Below are positions 30,416 through 42,789 of a stretch of DNA of 64,000 nt, one piece after another. The notes beneath the pieces were generated by a model, which was given only the letters and a program-made list of their open reading frames with translations, made no database searches and was not told where the DNA came from. Source of the DNA: Paraspadella gotoi (Eukaryota; Chaetognatha); NCBI GenBank assembly GCA_051294375.1, contig CM119269.1, positions 3,142,026 through 3,206,025 of the forward strand, read 5' to 3'. Position 1 is the stretch's first letter, and each line of letters opens with the position of its first letter. A program made the translations under genes and the position numbers.

Positions 30416-32539
30416 TATAAGAATTCGCGCCCAATGGCTTAGAGTAAATGTTAAAAAATAAGGTCAAGTTTTTCTGTTAGTGAAATCTATCTCATTTTTA
30501 ATTTCCTTATTCGTATAAGTTTTTTTTTTTAAATTCCGACGGTAAATGGTGTTCTTATGGACCTGACGTCTGTAAGCTTAAAAACATAATGTTTCTTTTT
30601 AACATTAATTATCTTTATGCTTCATTCTTTTTATTGTTTCTAATAAAACCACTTTTTTCTTTTAGAAAACAAGTTTTGGAGGCAAAACAATGTCGGATCT
30701 GGCCTAACGATAATTTAAATTAATTAATTGATTAATGAATTATTTAATTAATGATTATTAATTAATTAATAGTATTAATTAATTAATGATTAATCTATAA
30801 TTTATATTCAGCTTGTCATCATCGATGTCCTTAAAATGAGTCAGGACAGTTATTAAATGTTTTTGTTTACTTTTATCAAAACAAACAATATCGCTCTATT
30901 ATCGAGCCAGGCTGGCAAAGCGCGTCTGTCTAGATTTTTTTTTTCGGTTTAGCTTTCGGTCTCGCTTTTTTGCAATATGGCTTCTGAAGGTGTGATATCA
31001 TAGGGAGTTGAATTTTCATATATGGCTTCTAATCATCAGATCTTTAAAAATTCTCTAATGTTTCATATCAATATTAGGTATTTGTTTATGTTTTATTTAC
31101 AAAAAAAACGTTTTAAAATTATATGTCGCTCTCCTCTCGTCTCTCTTTTTTCTCCGTCACTGTTTCTTCTAAAAACGAGTTCCGGCTCTGCAGCGTCTGT
31201 CCAGGCTTCTTTCTCTCTCTCTCTTTCTGCTTCTCATTATTTTTTTTTTTTACAAAAATTTTTTTAGATATAATGTGGGTTCCACTAATGTACAAAAACG
31301 ATGCCGCGAAACAAGGCGCGAGAACCGGGTCTTTGGGTAGAGAATGCTCACGCGGGTTCTACGTGCTTTTGCGCCATATTTGTACTGCTCGATTCGTTAC
31401 GAAGTAAAAGGGCTTTGTACGAGCTTCTCTTCTCTCTCTCTTTAATTATTATATATCGTCTTTCTCTTTCTGCTTTTTTTCTCATGAGCGGACTGTCTCT
31501 CTTCTCTCTCTCTTTTCTCTCTCTCTCCTCTTGTCTCTCTGTCTCTCCTGTGTGTGTCTGTCCTATCTGTCGATCTTTTGCGTGATCGTCTTGTTTTTTG
31601 AAAAAATTCTGATTATTTTTTTCCTTCTAAAAACTTTTTTATTATTGCCAGTTTATTCCGCGGCGTTTTTTTCAATACAAAATCCCTATTTTTCATCGAG
31701 ATTTTTCGTGGATTTATTCTCTTTCTTCTTCGCTGCTCTTCTCTGTCTCTTCTCTCTTTTCTCTCTCTCCTCTTTCTTTCCTCTCTCTCTGCTCTTTCTG
31801 CTCTCTCATCTCTCTTCTCTATCTTTACGCTCATACAGCATTGGTTGTTTGTTTTTATTGACTATCACGCGATCAATGCAATGAACAATCTCGAATCATT
31901 CATGAATGACAATCATTCGCATGCACCAGGCAGTGAATGACTATCATCAAGGCATGTTATCAATAATATGATTATCACAGATGGATAAAGATATGTGCAC
32001 ACTCAGATATATACATTCCACTGTCTCTATTTGTAGAACGTGCGAGGGTGAGGATGAGAAATTAGCTATTAATCAATCAATTAGTATTAACCTCAATCAT
32101 TAGCTTAGTACATACAAACAATTCGTTATCGGCATGATTCATTCGTTTTTTCCGCCGTTTTTTTTCAATTAATTTCTCTATGATAGTGGGCTCTGGCTGC
32201 GATCTGTGAGTCTTTTTAAGATTCTTTTTTTATTTTATGTCTCCGTTCTCTCTTCTCTCTCTCTCTTTTTACTCTCTTCTCTCATCTCTCACTCTTCTTC
32301 TTTCTCTTGCTCTCTCTACTCCTCTTTTTATGCAATAGCGACGATGCCATTATGCTTTTAAGATTTTTTTAATCTTGCATCCATTTTTTTTCACACTATG
32401 CAGTAATTTTTTCAACTTGGCATCCTGTCAAACTTTATATCTAGCTAGCTTCTTCACTTCAGCTTTCCCTACCGGTCCACGAAAATTTCATCTCAATCTA
32501 TCATCGGGTTAAATATAAATAAAAGATTCACAGTAAATG

Positions 32540-33330
32540 TGACTCATATTTTTTTTCATTTAAACAACTTCATTTCCACTGGTACGTTTCCACTGAAACT
32601 TTATAACTGCAAGCTTGCGTCATACGTTTTCCTAACTCCACACAGCAAAAATTTCAAGCTCAATCTATCCATCCATTATGATTAAATTGAGTATTTATTG
32701 GTTAAATAAGTATAAAGATTTTAGTAAATTTCGACTTATGTTTTTTCCATTTAAACTAATTTTCCACTCCACACGATTCCATCGAAATTTTATATCGCAG
32801 CTTTATCACACACTTTCCCTACCCACACACAAAATTTAATTCCAGAATCCAACAGCCAATCACGAGTTTTATTGGAGCTTTTTGCTAAGATGGGACGGAT
32901 GACGGATTGATTGACTAATTAATTAATTTATTTGATTAATTATTTACTAATTGATTTAATTAACTGATTAATTATTTGATTTAATTAATACAGTCGCTGC
33001 AGATACATTTAATATAAAACGGAAATAAGAGCATAATCAATTAGTAAAACAGGGTTTTTGTTTTTTTTTCCATTTAAACTCATTTCCACTCAAACTATTC
33101 CATCGAAACTTGATTTTCCTGTTCAATCACTAACGACTTTCCTACCCACATACAAATTTCCAGGTCAATTCACCATCCATCTTCATGAGCAATTGGTGTT
33201 CAAGATAGTGAATATATTTTTTTGGTTTTTCCTTTAAACTCATTTCCACTCGGACGATTCCATCGAAACTTAATATCAGTGCAATCACACACTTAACCTA
33301 TCCACACACAGAATTCATTAAATCCATCCA
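32540..33330 (+). repeat. Degenerate tandem units inside the dispersed repeat
   Basis: Blocks near 32550, 32745, 33070 and 33235 each run TTTAAACTCATTTCCACTC, ATTCCATCGAAACTT, then CACTTTCCTACCCACACAC, at irregular spacing. The copy at 56080-56170 has one such unit. Confidence 0.7.
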
Positions 33331-33369
33331 TTCCAATCCACGATAATTGGTGTTTTTTGCTAAAGGTGG

Positions 33370-33435
33370 GACGGAACGGACGACGGACGGACGGACGGAC
33401 GGACGGACGGATCAGACAGACGGACGGACGGACAT
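33370..33435. repeat. (GGAC)n array at the element's 3' part
   Basis: GGACGGAC units just before ATCATTTTTTTTGC. The partner array at 56225-56282 mixes GGACA, CAGA and GGAC. Confidence 0.9.
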
Positions 33436-33991
33436 CATTTTTTTTGCATAATTTATCATAATTCGATTGTTCTGACATGATATAAGTGTGTGCCACAATA
33501 TTGAGGGGGCGGACCGACGGACCGAAAAAGTGAGTTATAAGGAAAGTGAGTTATAGAGTCGGGATCTGCGATAGCAGATCCGACTAAAAAATGTTCTAAT
33601 TTTAAAAACTCGGCCATTTGTTCCTCCTCTCTCTCTCACTCATTTCACTCCCTCCTCCTTCCACACACCCCGTCACCCTCCCCCTCCCCCAATGGCTCAC
33701 CCCTTCTACGTTTTATAACCCGATTAACGCACCTCTCCGAGTTTTTCCGAATGCCAGGGGACCTTTTTGTTGTTCTTTTTATTGTCTTGTTTTTTTCGCC
33801 CACGACGCGTTTTTTTAGTTCGTCTTTTAAGACAGAAAAGAATCAGTACAAAGCGACTTCAGAAGGATGAGAGGATATAACGTTTGAGGTAAAATTAAGT
33901 GGAGTAAATTTGGCCACAAAGTGGTGTAGATTTATTATTAATTATTATTATTATTGTTATTATTATTATTTATTGTTATTTATTATTAAAG

Positions 33992-34114
33992 TATTATTTG
34001 AGATCGACAAGCAAAAGATTAAAGGCCTACCCGACAAAGACAAACGGACCAAAATCAAAAATGTTTTCCCCATACAGAGAGCGCTCGAATCGGACGTCGG
34101 AACAGAGAGACAGG
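33992..34114 (+). CDS. Exon-like open segment, unrecognised
   Basis: Between an AG acceptor (TTATTAAAG) and a CAGG|GTAACT donor the frame reads LFEIDKQKIKGLPDKDKR, then IKNVFPIQRALESDVG. It is mixed, charged and non-repetitive, unlike the SSR-derived frames around it. No partner exon in matching phase was found, so it may be chance. Confidence 0.25.
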
Positions 34115-34588
34115 GTAACTGCGATAAGAGAAAAAAAAAGGAAATTATATTTACGCCGCCGAGATAAATAGAGACGGAGTGTGAAGCCTCTTACTTCCGA
34201 GCCAAAGGGGTTACGCCAACGGGGTCGTCCAGAGGGTGGTCATTGGTCAAGGCTTTCGAAAGGGTTCAATAGTTTTGGAACTAAAGGATTTGATTGATTG
34301 TTTGATTGATTAAATGATTTGATTCATTGATTGATCGATTTGTGTATTGATTCATTTCTGGATTGATCGAATCATCTGTTTATTGGTCGATTGATTGATT
34401 GATACATTTAATAGTTGATCGATTCATCTATGGATTGATTTGTGAATTGATTGTTATTGGTTACACCCTTGACATCGACAAAACGTTGGAATTGTCGACC
34501 TCGAAAATTCGAAAACTGATCCCTTTGAGTTTTTGCGCCCCCTCTTTCCCCTTGCTCGCGCCCCCCTTCGGCGGTGTCCACTGTCCAG

Positions 34589-34693
34589 ACGGTCACCATA
34601 AAATCGCGACGAAATGAGCGGTTTGATGTTCGGAGGAAGAGCGCGGGGATTTTTAATGAGAGGAGGAAGAGAAAGAAGGGAATGAAATCCACG
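34589..34693 (+). CDS. Exon-like basic segment, unrecognised
   Basis: CTGTCCAG acceptor and ACG|GTAAGT donor bound 35 codons rich in Arg/Lys (SRRNERFDVRRKSAGIFNER). The splice motifs are strong, but its phase does not join the segment ending at 34114. It may equally be a 5' UTR exon. Confidence 0.25.
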
Positions 34694-34852
34694 GTAAGTT
34701 TCTCTTTCTCTCTCTCTCTCATACACACAAACACTAACTCGCAAGGGGGAGCAAGGCGGAATCATCAAAAACCACTTACCACCACAACGAAAAACGATCG
34801 GAAGATGCGCCTTACCCGTTGCCCCTGATCCAAGAGAGAAGGAAAGAATAAA

Positions 34853-34897
<45 letters not shown>

Positions 34898-35194
34898 TTT
34901 GTTGTAGGTTGAAAAATTCAGGGTCGCGACAAAAAAAAGTTTACTTTCTTCGTTGGTTGTCATCGTCGTCGTCGTCGTTGTAGTTGTTGTTGTTATTGTT
35001 GGTATTGATGTTATTGTTGGACCCGATGTCCTCAGTTTATTTCTCGCGTTTGTTTGTGCAACGATTAGTTTCTTTTAAACAGTGAACGTGTGGGCATCAA
35101 TAGAACCGCTGAAGAACAGGGGGTTCGAGACCGGATACTTGGATTCTTCCTCTCTCTCTCTCTCTTACACTCTCTCTTCACGTCACGACTTTCA

Positions 35195-35275
<81 letters not shown>

Positions 35276-35512
35276 CTCACTCTCTCTCCCCTCTCTCTTT
35301 CTCTCTCTCTCTTTCTTTATCTCCGCCCGAGACGCGACGAGTTCGATTCTTTCATCGCAAAAAAAGTTTTCCTCGTCTTTCGAAACTCGATTCATCTTTG
35401 AACGAAAATCCTCGGGTTTTTTCGACATTTTTTTTTTATTTCTCGCTTTATATTTTATGTTCTTTGTTTTGTTTGTTTCTTTGTTTGTTTTTTTGTTTTT
35501 TTCTTAGTTTGA

Positions 35513-35513
35513 T

Positions 35514-35605
<92 letters not shown>

Positions 35606-35608
35606 TTT
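35513..35608. repeat. (TTTC)n microsatellite
   Basis: About 24 perfect TTTC units. Confidence 0.97.
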
Positions 35609-36737
35609 TCCTTTTATCTTTCTTTTTTTTCTTTTCGACTTAAACTTTCCCGCTTGAATTTTTTTTTGTTGTTGTTCACAATTTTCACTGAAAGCTTTAT
35701 TGACATATTAAAGTCGTCCGCCAAATGAGAATCGCCGCGAAAAGGTAACAACAATCAACGACGAAAACCGCAAACGCATTTTTCTAATTTCAACCATTTT
35801 TTTTTCTTTTTATCGTAGTGCTTACTATGTCTTTCAACTCGTGTAGCTTTTTTTTTTTTTATTTTCGATTTCGTCTCTTTATTTCTCCTTTTAATTCACC
35901 TCCTAACGATTTAATCTATTCAGTGAATAGTATTCACCTTCTCGAAGCGAAATGAATCCTCGACTAATGAATAATTCAGTAATGAAAGTTTTACGGTCGA
36001 AAACTGGGAAGAGTCTCTCTTTAGGGCGAAGTTCCGCCGGGCGCCGAAATTCTTTTCGGGCCTTTGACGAAAACCGGAAGAAAATGTGATTGGGAAATGA
36101 AAAGAAGTTTCTGGAAGAAAAAAAAAGCATTTGAAATTAAAGGATTTTTGGATTATTGATATTTTGTAGTTTTTTAACGTTTAACGGTAAAATTTCCTCC
36201 CTAAAAATAACTCTTACATTCATATTTATAAATCTACAACCATTTCTTCAAATTTTATTTTTCATGCATGCAAATTCACTGTGGGTTAATAGAAGGAATG
36301 GCGCCCGACGAAATTTTTGTTTCATTTCTTGCTCGACTTCTGTGTTCTTTTTTTTTTGCTTCTTTTCTTTCGTTCAATTTATTTTTTTTATAAACTTACA
36401 AATGCTTTTTTTTTATCACTTGGACGAATCTCAAGAGTTTTCTTTTTCTATCTCCCAAAAACATTTTTTTTTCAAATCTCAGATTCGACGTCTTGACATT
36501 TTAGAGTAAAAAAAATTTCAGTCGAAAATCTTTGGATTTTCCTTTTTTTTTCATTTTATCGCCTTTTTTCATTTATTGCAAAAAAAATATAGGTGCTTTT
36601 TTAAAATTAGTCTTACGCATAGCGATTTGTCTCTGAATTAAATCTCGGCTATAACCTTAAATTAAAGTTTTTATCGAGAACTGAGCTGGCGCCAACATTT
36701 TCAATTGACGCCTTCTTATATTAAATTTCTCAAAAAT

Positions 36738-36820
36738 TCACCTCCAGAACGAAAGAACAAAACACAAAACTCAAAACACAAAACACAAAACAAATCACCT
36801 CCAGAACGAAAGAACAAAAC
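36738..36820. repeat. 26-bp perfect direct repeat, 57 bp apart
   Basis: TCACCTCCAGAACGAAAGAA plus CAAAAC occurs at 36738-36763 and again at 36795-36820, separated by an ACAAA-rich linker. Confidence 0.9.
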
Positions 36821-36994
36821 TTTCAATATATTTTTTCTTTTTGTTTTTTTTCGTCGTAAGGAGTTTTAAGAAGAGAATTGTTTTCTTTCCCAAACACTTT
36901 TCTCTTCTTTTGACCTCATTTTTCCCATTTTTTCTTTCAACTTCTGTTTTATTTATTTTTTTGTCTTCCTTCAAAGCATCTCTCTCATCTCTTC

Positions 36995-37047
<53 letters not shown>

Positions 37048-39051
37048 CTCCCTCTCTTCCCCCCAGGGATGGAAGTCTACTTTTTAAGAGCAAAAACGTC
37101 AAAAAGTCATTAAAGAGTTATTAAGCCTCACCCATTCGGATCTCGGCCGCCGCCGAGAGGGAGGCGCCTCACCATCCCTTAGACGACGCCCACTCTCTCC
37201 CCTACCCGCCCGTAGAGCCCTGCCCTTTTTGTTCTAGATCCCCAACCGACCCGACACCAACCCAGCAAACTCCCTTCACAGCAACACCTCTCTTCGCAGC
37301 AACACCTCCCTTCACAGCAACACCTCCCGATCACCTCATATTTTCGCATCATAAAAAATGAACGTTTTATATTTCGAATCAACTTTCGCCGACTAAACTC
37401 CGTATGAAGTTTTAAGACCTCGACGGTAAAAATTCGTCGGTCAGATTTGTCGGTGAGAATCGTCGGTCACGTCCGTTCTAAGTTAGCACAATTTCGAGCC
37501 GCGTTGCCACCTTTCCCCTCATATTTCGACAACTCGTAAAGACGTAAACGTCATTACTTCCTCTCTTCGTCTTTCTTCAGTCTCGACGACGCGTCGAACT
37601 TACCCTTTCGAGAACTTACTCTTCGGATCAACATCCTTTGTTCCTTGTAATTGTTTGTAACGCTTTGTACGAATCGCCAATTTGCCACACGCGTCAGCCT
37701 CCACACAGCGTCAATCCAATTTAAAACTATCAGTTCTCAAGTAAAACACAAAACAAGGGCTAAACCCCCCGCAGTTTCAGCTACGTACCCCTAAACAAAA
37801 GTTACCCCCCCTCTATCCCCCCTAGCCATACTCCCTTTCTCCCTTTTTGTCTCACGGAACCCCTCCCCTAACCGAAATCCCTCTTTCTCGCTCCGAAGGT
37901 CTTAAAACTGTCCGCCCTTATCTCGCTATTTTGCATCACCCAAATTCTCTTTTATTATTTTCACTCTTTTTCTTTCTTTGTTTTAGACCGGGAAAAAAAA
38001 GTTAATATATTGAAACCAGAAAAAAAAAATATATAAGGTTTACTTTTTTTCCTCCCTTTAATTTTCCCTGCAGGCGCCATCGTTCGACGCGAGCCTCTTT
38101 CAATTTTATTTTTTCCCCTCAATTTTAATTTTTTTTTTATTTTGCGGCGGAGAAATATAAAGCGTCGTAGATTTTTTTTTTCTCACTTTGTCGAAACTCG
38201 ATTCACGTTTTTAACTTTTTACGGTCGAAACGGCGACGACGAAAACGTTACGAAGGCAGTTGCACGGTTGATGACTTTTTAATTTTCGGAATTTAATTCT
38301 TAAGTTGCTTGAAAAAGCCGCGGTAATCTCGCTTAATATCTCTATAAATCGGTTAAGGACAGGAAAAAGGTTTTATAATAAGAAAGATCCGAAATTTTTA
38401 TTTGCTTCCCTACTGAGACGTCAACGGGTTTGTACTTTTAAATGATTTTAAATGCTTAAAATGCCAAGCTTTCCAATCTTTGTTTACTACAACGGAAATA
38501 CTTTGTAGGAAGATCTTAAAGCTTCGACAACTCAAAGCTTTCGTGAATCTTTCTCACAAGAGTTTTTATTTTTACCAAGATCTCAACAAAAAGGGGAGAG
38601 GGTTTTAATCGCCTTTACTACATCCTTTCCATTCAATCCATTTCTTATCGGTTCTGTTCAAAAAAACAAGTCCCTTTGGTAAACTTTGTTATCGCGACTC
38701 GGAAGGACCTCTTGTCTGGTCCCCTCTGTTCCTAAGGAGACCTGACTTCCTGTGCCTGATTAGTTGTTCGAACGACGACGACGACGACGACCTCAAAAAG
38801 TTTTACCTTCAACGAACGAAAACTTGTAAAATTGTTTTTCTCGACTGTTGTATTTATTGGTAACGAAGGAAAAAAAGCTCTTTCCTTACGTATGACGAGA
38901 CCGAAACAACTGTTCTTTCTTTTTTCGCCGTAACCTCGGCCGCGCTGCTTTGGCGCTAAAGTAGCATCGCCCTAAAATTGTCGTTTAAAGTCGTAACTTC
39001 GATCAAGAGATGTCGTTATTCGAAAATGACTCCTAGACGCCGACTGACATC

Positions 39052-39059
39052 GCTCTCTC

Positions 39060-39149
<90 letters not shown>
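39052..39149. repeat. (CT)n microsatellite
   Basis: Almost 50 CT units. A second tract lies at 39481-39550. Confidence 0.97.
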
Positions 39150-39152
<3 letters not shown>

Positions 39153-39480
39153 TCCCTATGCTTTCACTCGTTAGTCTCCATTAGTACCTGAATAGTGAAT
39201 TTCATATGGCTGAGTTTTAGAGGTAGCTTAAAGGGCCTTAACTTTGTGCCTAACTAACACTTTGTAATATACCTATACGTATTACACCACATAACTATGT
39301 GTGTATTCAAATGTGTCACAAATCTTTTCATTCCTTCACAAACATTCACATAGTCATGCATTCACACCCAGCACGGTCTTTATCCCATCCCACAATTCCG
39401 GTTCGAAGTTCGAACCTCAAATTCGATCTGGATTGAAGGCCTCGCGAGTTAAGTCTCAGACTTGAAGGATCTTTTTACGG

Positions 39481-39538
<58 letters not shown>

Positions 39539-40655
39539 CTATCTCTCTCTGTTATATTCTACGAACAAAATAAATATTTTCGAGTGACTGTGGGAAAAGT
39601 CATTGTTGTCGCGTCAATAGCTCGTGTGAGCTGCATCGTATTGAGCGACGCATTGTCGTGGAATCCTTTCGGCCCACAACTTTTTGGTAGTATGTATATT
39701 GTATATATGTATTTATATATATGTATATTGTATATATTATATGTATATACTATATTGTATCATTTCTTTTCTCTTGTCGAATTGTTGTCATTTTCTATTG
39801 ACTCAAAAAAGATTTCGGCACTGTGCGATGACGCTTATTTGCGTCCATCTATAATAAGACATTGGTTTGTTCTCTGGTTTAAAATTCGTTTATTTCGAAA
39901 ATTGCCGCAACTCGTTTACCGAAGCCTGTCGCCCATTAACCATTCACCTTCGCCTGCTTCCATCGCCCTCTTCTCTCGCCTGCTGTTCTCGCCTGTCGCC
40001 CTTGCCTGTCGCCCTCGCCTGTTCCATTCTTCCTTATATTTCTTCTTTCTTTGTTCTCCATCTCGCTTCTTTCTTTTTTTCCCAATTCACGTCTCCAGGA
40101 AATTTACGACGAGGGAGAGAGTGAGAGAGAGAGAGATTTTGGAAACAACGGACGGACTCGGGGATATAAAAACGGACTGACGGACAGACGTTCATTCGCG
40201 GCCGTGACGGCGATTTCTTTCAGTCAAACGCTTACAACTTTCGTTGACATAAACGATTCGACTTTAACTTTAAAAAAAAAAGCTAAGAAAAACATTGAAA
40301 GACGAGAGTTCGTACGTTGGAGAGAATAGTTATCTTCCCCTCAGGGTGGATTCGTTATAAATTTGTAAATTCCTCCGACGATTCGAATCGGATGACCTCG
40401 ATTCCAGGATTTCGTTGCCGATCGAGTTACGAAAATAAAAAAACAAAAGACAAATCAGTTTTACGATTTGGAAGAAGAGACACCTGTTGAGTCTTCAGTC
40501 GAATTCGATCCATTAATTCAAGTTTTTGTTTTCTTTTTGTTTTCTTTTTGTTTTCGTTTCTTTTTTTTTTTTCTCAGTATTTTTCCCCCATTTCCTCTTT
40601 TCTCTCGCATTTTTCAACTTCCTTCTTCATTTCCGTTCGAGGGAGGGAGGGTAAG

Positions 40656-40702
<47 letters not shown>

Positions 40703-41815
40703 GAGAGAGAGAGAGAGAGAGTGAGATAGAGAGAGAGAAAGCTTCAATTAATGAGATCTCAAACAAAATCTCATAAAATTGTTAAAATATGATCAAATGT
40801 AAAGAATTTAGCTTTCCAAAACATTAAATACATCAAGAAAGCTAATTCAATGATTTGAAAGAAAAAAAAAAGATTTTGTCGATTCCTTGAAACTCGAAAG
40901 ACTTTGTGTTGCGAGAAAGAATTATGTTTTCCCCCCCCAAACTTTCTCAAAGGTTTTCTTTGTGCCCCAAAGTTTCTCTTTCCATCTGTTGCAAAAATCA
41001 GAAAGAAAAAAAAAAAGAAAAAAAAATCCTTGTCTTCATAAACTCTTGTATTTCTCAACCAAATTTCGTGTAAAACAAAATTTTCGCTTCTCTTAATATT
41101 TGACTTATTTTTTTAGAAACAATTTTTCTCAAAACAATTCATTATTTTCTTTCTTTTTTTTTTTTGACGTCATATTTTCTCTTTTGGTCGACAACAACAA
41201 CTGACGTCGATCCGAATCATTTTAAATTATTAATTTTTTTCTTAAAAACATTTTTTTTAGAAAATAACCCTAAAACGGTTGGCGCTGAGTAAAAATTCTT
41301 AGACGATGGGTCGGGATAAATGGAGACGTTCTTAAGGCGGAGCCAGGTTTTAGAGAAAAGGATAACTTGATTTGGAATCAATTTTTATTTTTGAAATATT
41401 AAAAAAAAAAAAGGAGAGTTTAATGTCAGTTAATTCGTCGATGTCATTCCTAACTTAGAAGTTATCATTTTCACATCGTTTTCCGCCAAAGAAAAAAAGA
41501 AACAAAAAAAAACACCGTCAAAAAAGTCTATTGTTACAAGAAAATACTTTTTTTCTTCATAATTTGTAGCCCAAAACAAAGAACTGAACATCAAAACTAC
41601 TCATCAATCACGAAAGCTAATGAGATGCCATCTTCGTCACAATTGTCGAAATAAATAAGCGAACGAAGTTTTAACAGGTTATCCGACGTCAAAACCACCC
41701 ATAATAGGCGTTTTTTGATTAATATTTTATTTTTTTAACTCTTTATCGGCTGTTTTAAGCCGTTTTGTCTGAAGTCATTTTTTTTCTCCGCCATTGACGC
41801 GACTGTCCAAAGAGA

Positions 41816-41863
<48 letters not shown>

Positions 41864-42080
41864 CGGTTTGCCTTAATGTCGTTGGAGATAAACTGCTTTT
41901 GCGTGGGGAGGCGCGACTGTTGACGACGTTGATGTTCTTTTGTTATTGTTGTCGTTCTTCTGCTATCTTTGTTGCCATGTCAGATATTTANNNNNNNNNN
42001 TTTTCTTCTTCCCCAGTCTCTGCCCTCTCCTCGAGGCGCCAAAGGGAGAAGCACTTACGTCAAGGATTCGACCTTTGAAG
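39150..42080. other. Spacer with SSRs and a TATA-like site
   Basis: Open frames are low-complexity. GATATAAAAACGG at 40160-40172 followed by CGTTCATTCG at 40190 resembles a TATA box with an initiator, but no coding exon is evident downstream. (GA)n at 40661-40737 and 41816-41860; a 10-N gap at 41991-42000. Confidence 0.4.
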
Positions 42081-42089
42081 TCAAAAGGA

Positions 42090-42770
42090 ATTTTTGACGA
42101 TGACGGAGGTGACGGCGGACGGACGATGGCACGGCCGAATGCGACGAGCGATTAAAGACGACGATGAAGATCGGAGCAACGGACGATGACGACGACGATG
42201 ACGCGGACGACGATAAAGACGACGGCGACGACTAAGACGACGGCGAACGACGAATGAAGACGACGGCGACGACGATGCCGACGACGGCGATGACGATGAA
42301 GAGGCGCGATGCGACGACGACGAGACGACGGACGATGAAAGGACCGGCGACGACGATGACGGCGATGACGACGACGACGATGACGCGTGAAGACGACGGC
42401 GACGACATGACGACGACGGACGCGACGACGTAGACTGGAATGACGACGACGATGAGACGACGGCGACGACGGATGTACGGACGACATGAACGGTACGTAT
42501 AGGGACGACGACGACAGACGACAATGAGACGACGACGACGACGACGCGATAGACCGACGAAGAGCGATCGACGATAAGAGACGACGATGGCGAACGACGA
42601 TGAAGACGACGACGGATGAAGACGACGGCGACGACGATGACGGACGACGGCGACGCTTATGAGAGGACGACGAGGACGACGACGAATGAAGCCGACGATG
42701 GACGACTACGGGCAGACGGACGATTGAAGCGACGCGGACGGACGGATGACGACGACCCCGGCGCCGCCCC
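42090..42770. repeat. Degenerate GAC/GAT trinucleotide array
   Basis: About 680 bp built from GACGAC, GATGAC and GGCGAC units with frequent single-base slips. Long frames on minus (221 codons, Ser/Arg/His-rich) and broken Asp-rich frames on plus are consequences of the repeat. I do not call a gene. Confidence 0.85.
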
Positions 42771-42789
42771 CGACTGACGCACCGACCCC

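Larger units (their letters stand above)
28860..30640. other. Spacer with tetranucleotide and minisatellite arrays
   Basis: Right of the palindrome. Holds ATTC/AATC arrays (29120-29480), a 23-bp CT-rich minisatellite (29618-29715) and a 25-N gap (30391-30415). No gene-like frame seen. Confidence 0.5.
30670..33590 (+). mobile_element. Long copy of a dispersed repeat family with inverted terminal motifs
   Basis: The left end (AACAAGTTTTGG, CAATGTCGGATCTGG, CCTAACGATAATT) and right end (GGGGGCGGACCGACGGA, AGCAGATCCGACTAAAAA) match those of the copy at 55640-56425. The left GTCGGATCTG is the reverse complement of the right CAGATCCGAC. The right end folds: GTCGGGATCTGC, loop GATA, GCAGATCCGAC (33558-33585). 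The interior holds CT-rich tracts, TTAATTAA repeats and about four degenerate units of a satellite (TTTAAACTCATTTCCACT, TCCATCGAAACTT, CACACACTTTCC). No transposase frame is seen, so it is probably non-autonomous. Confidence 0.6.
33590..39050. other. Mostly non-coding spacer with SSRs and two exon-like pieces
   Basis: TTGATTGA-type repeats at 34280-34460, (GA)n 34857-34895, (CT)n 35151-35325, (TTTC)n 35513-35608, a 20-bp ACAGCAACACCTC repeat (three units, 37270-37330) and a 26-bp direct repeat at 36738 and 36795. Two possible exons (33992-34114, 34589-34693) are given separately. Other open frames are translated SSRs. Confidence 0.5.
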
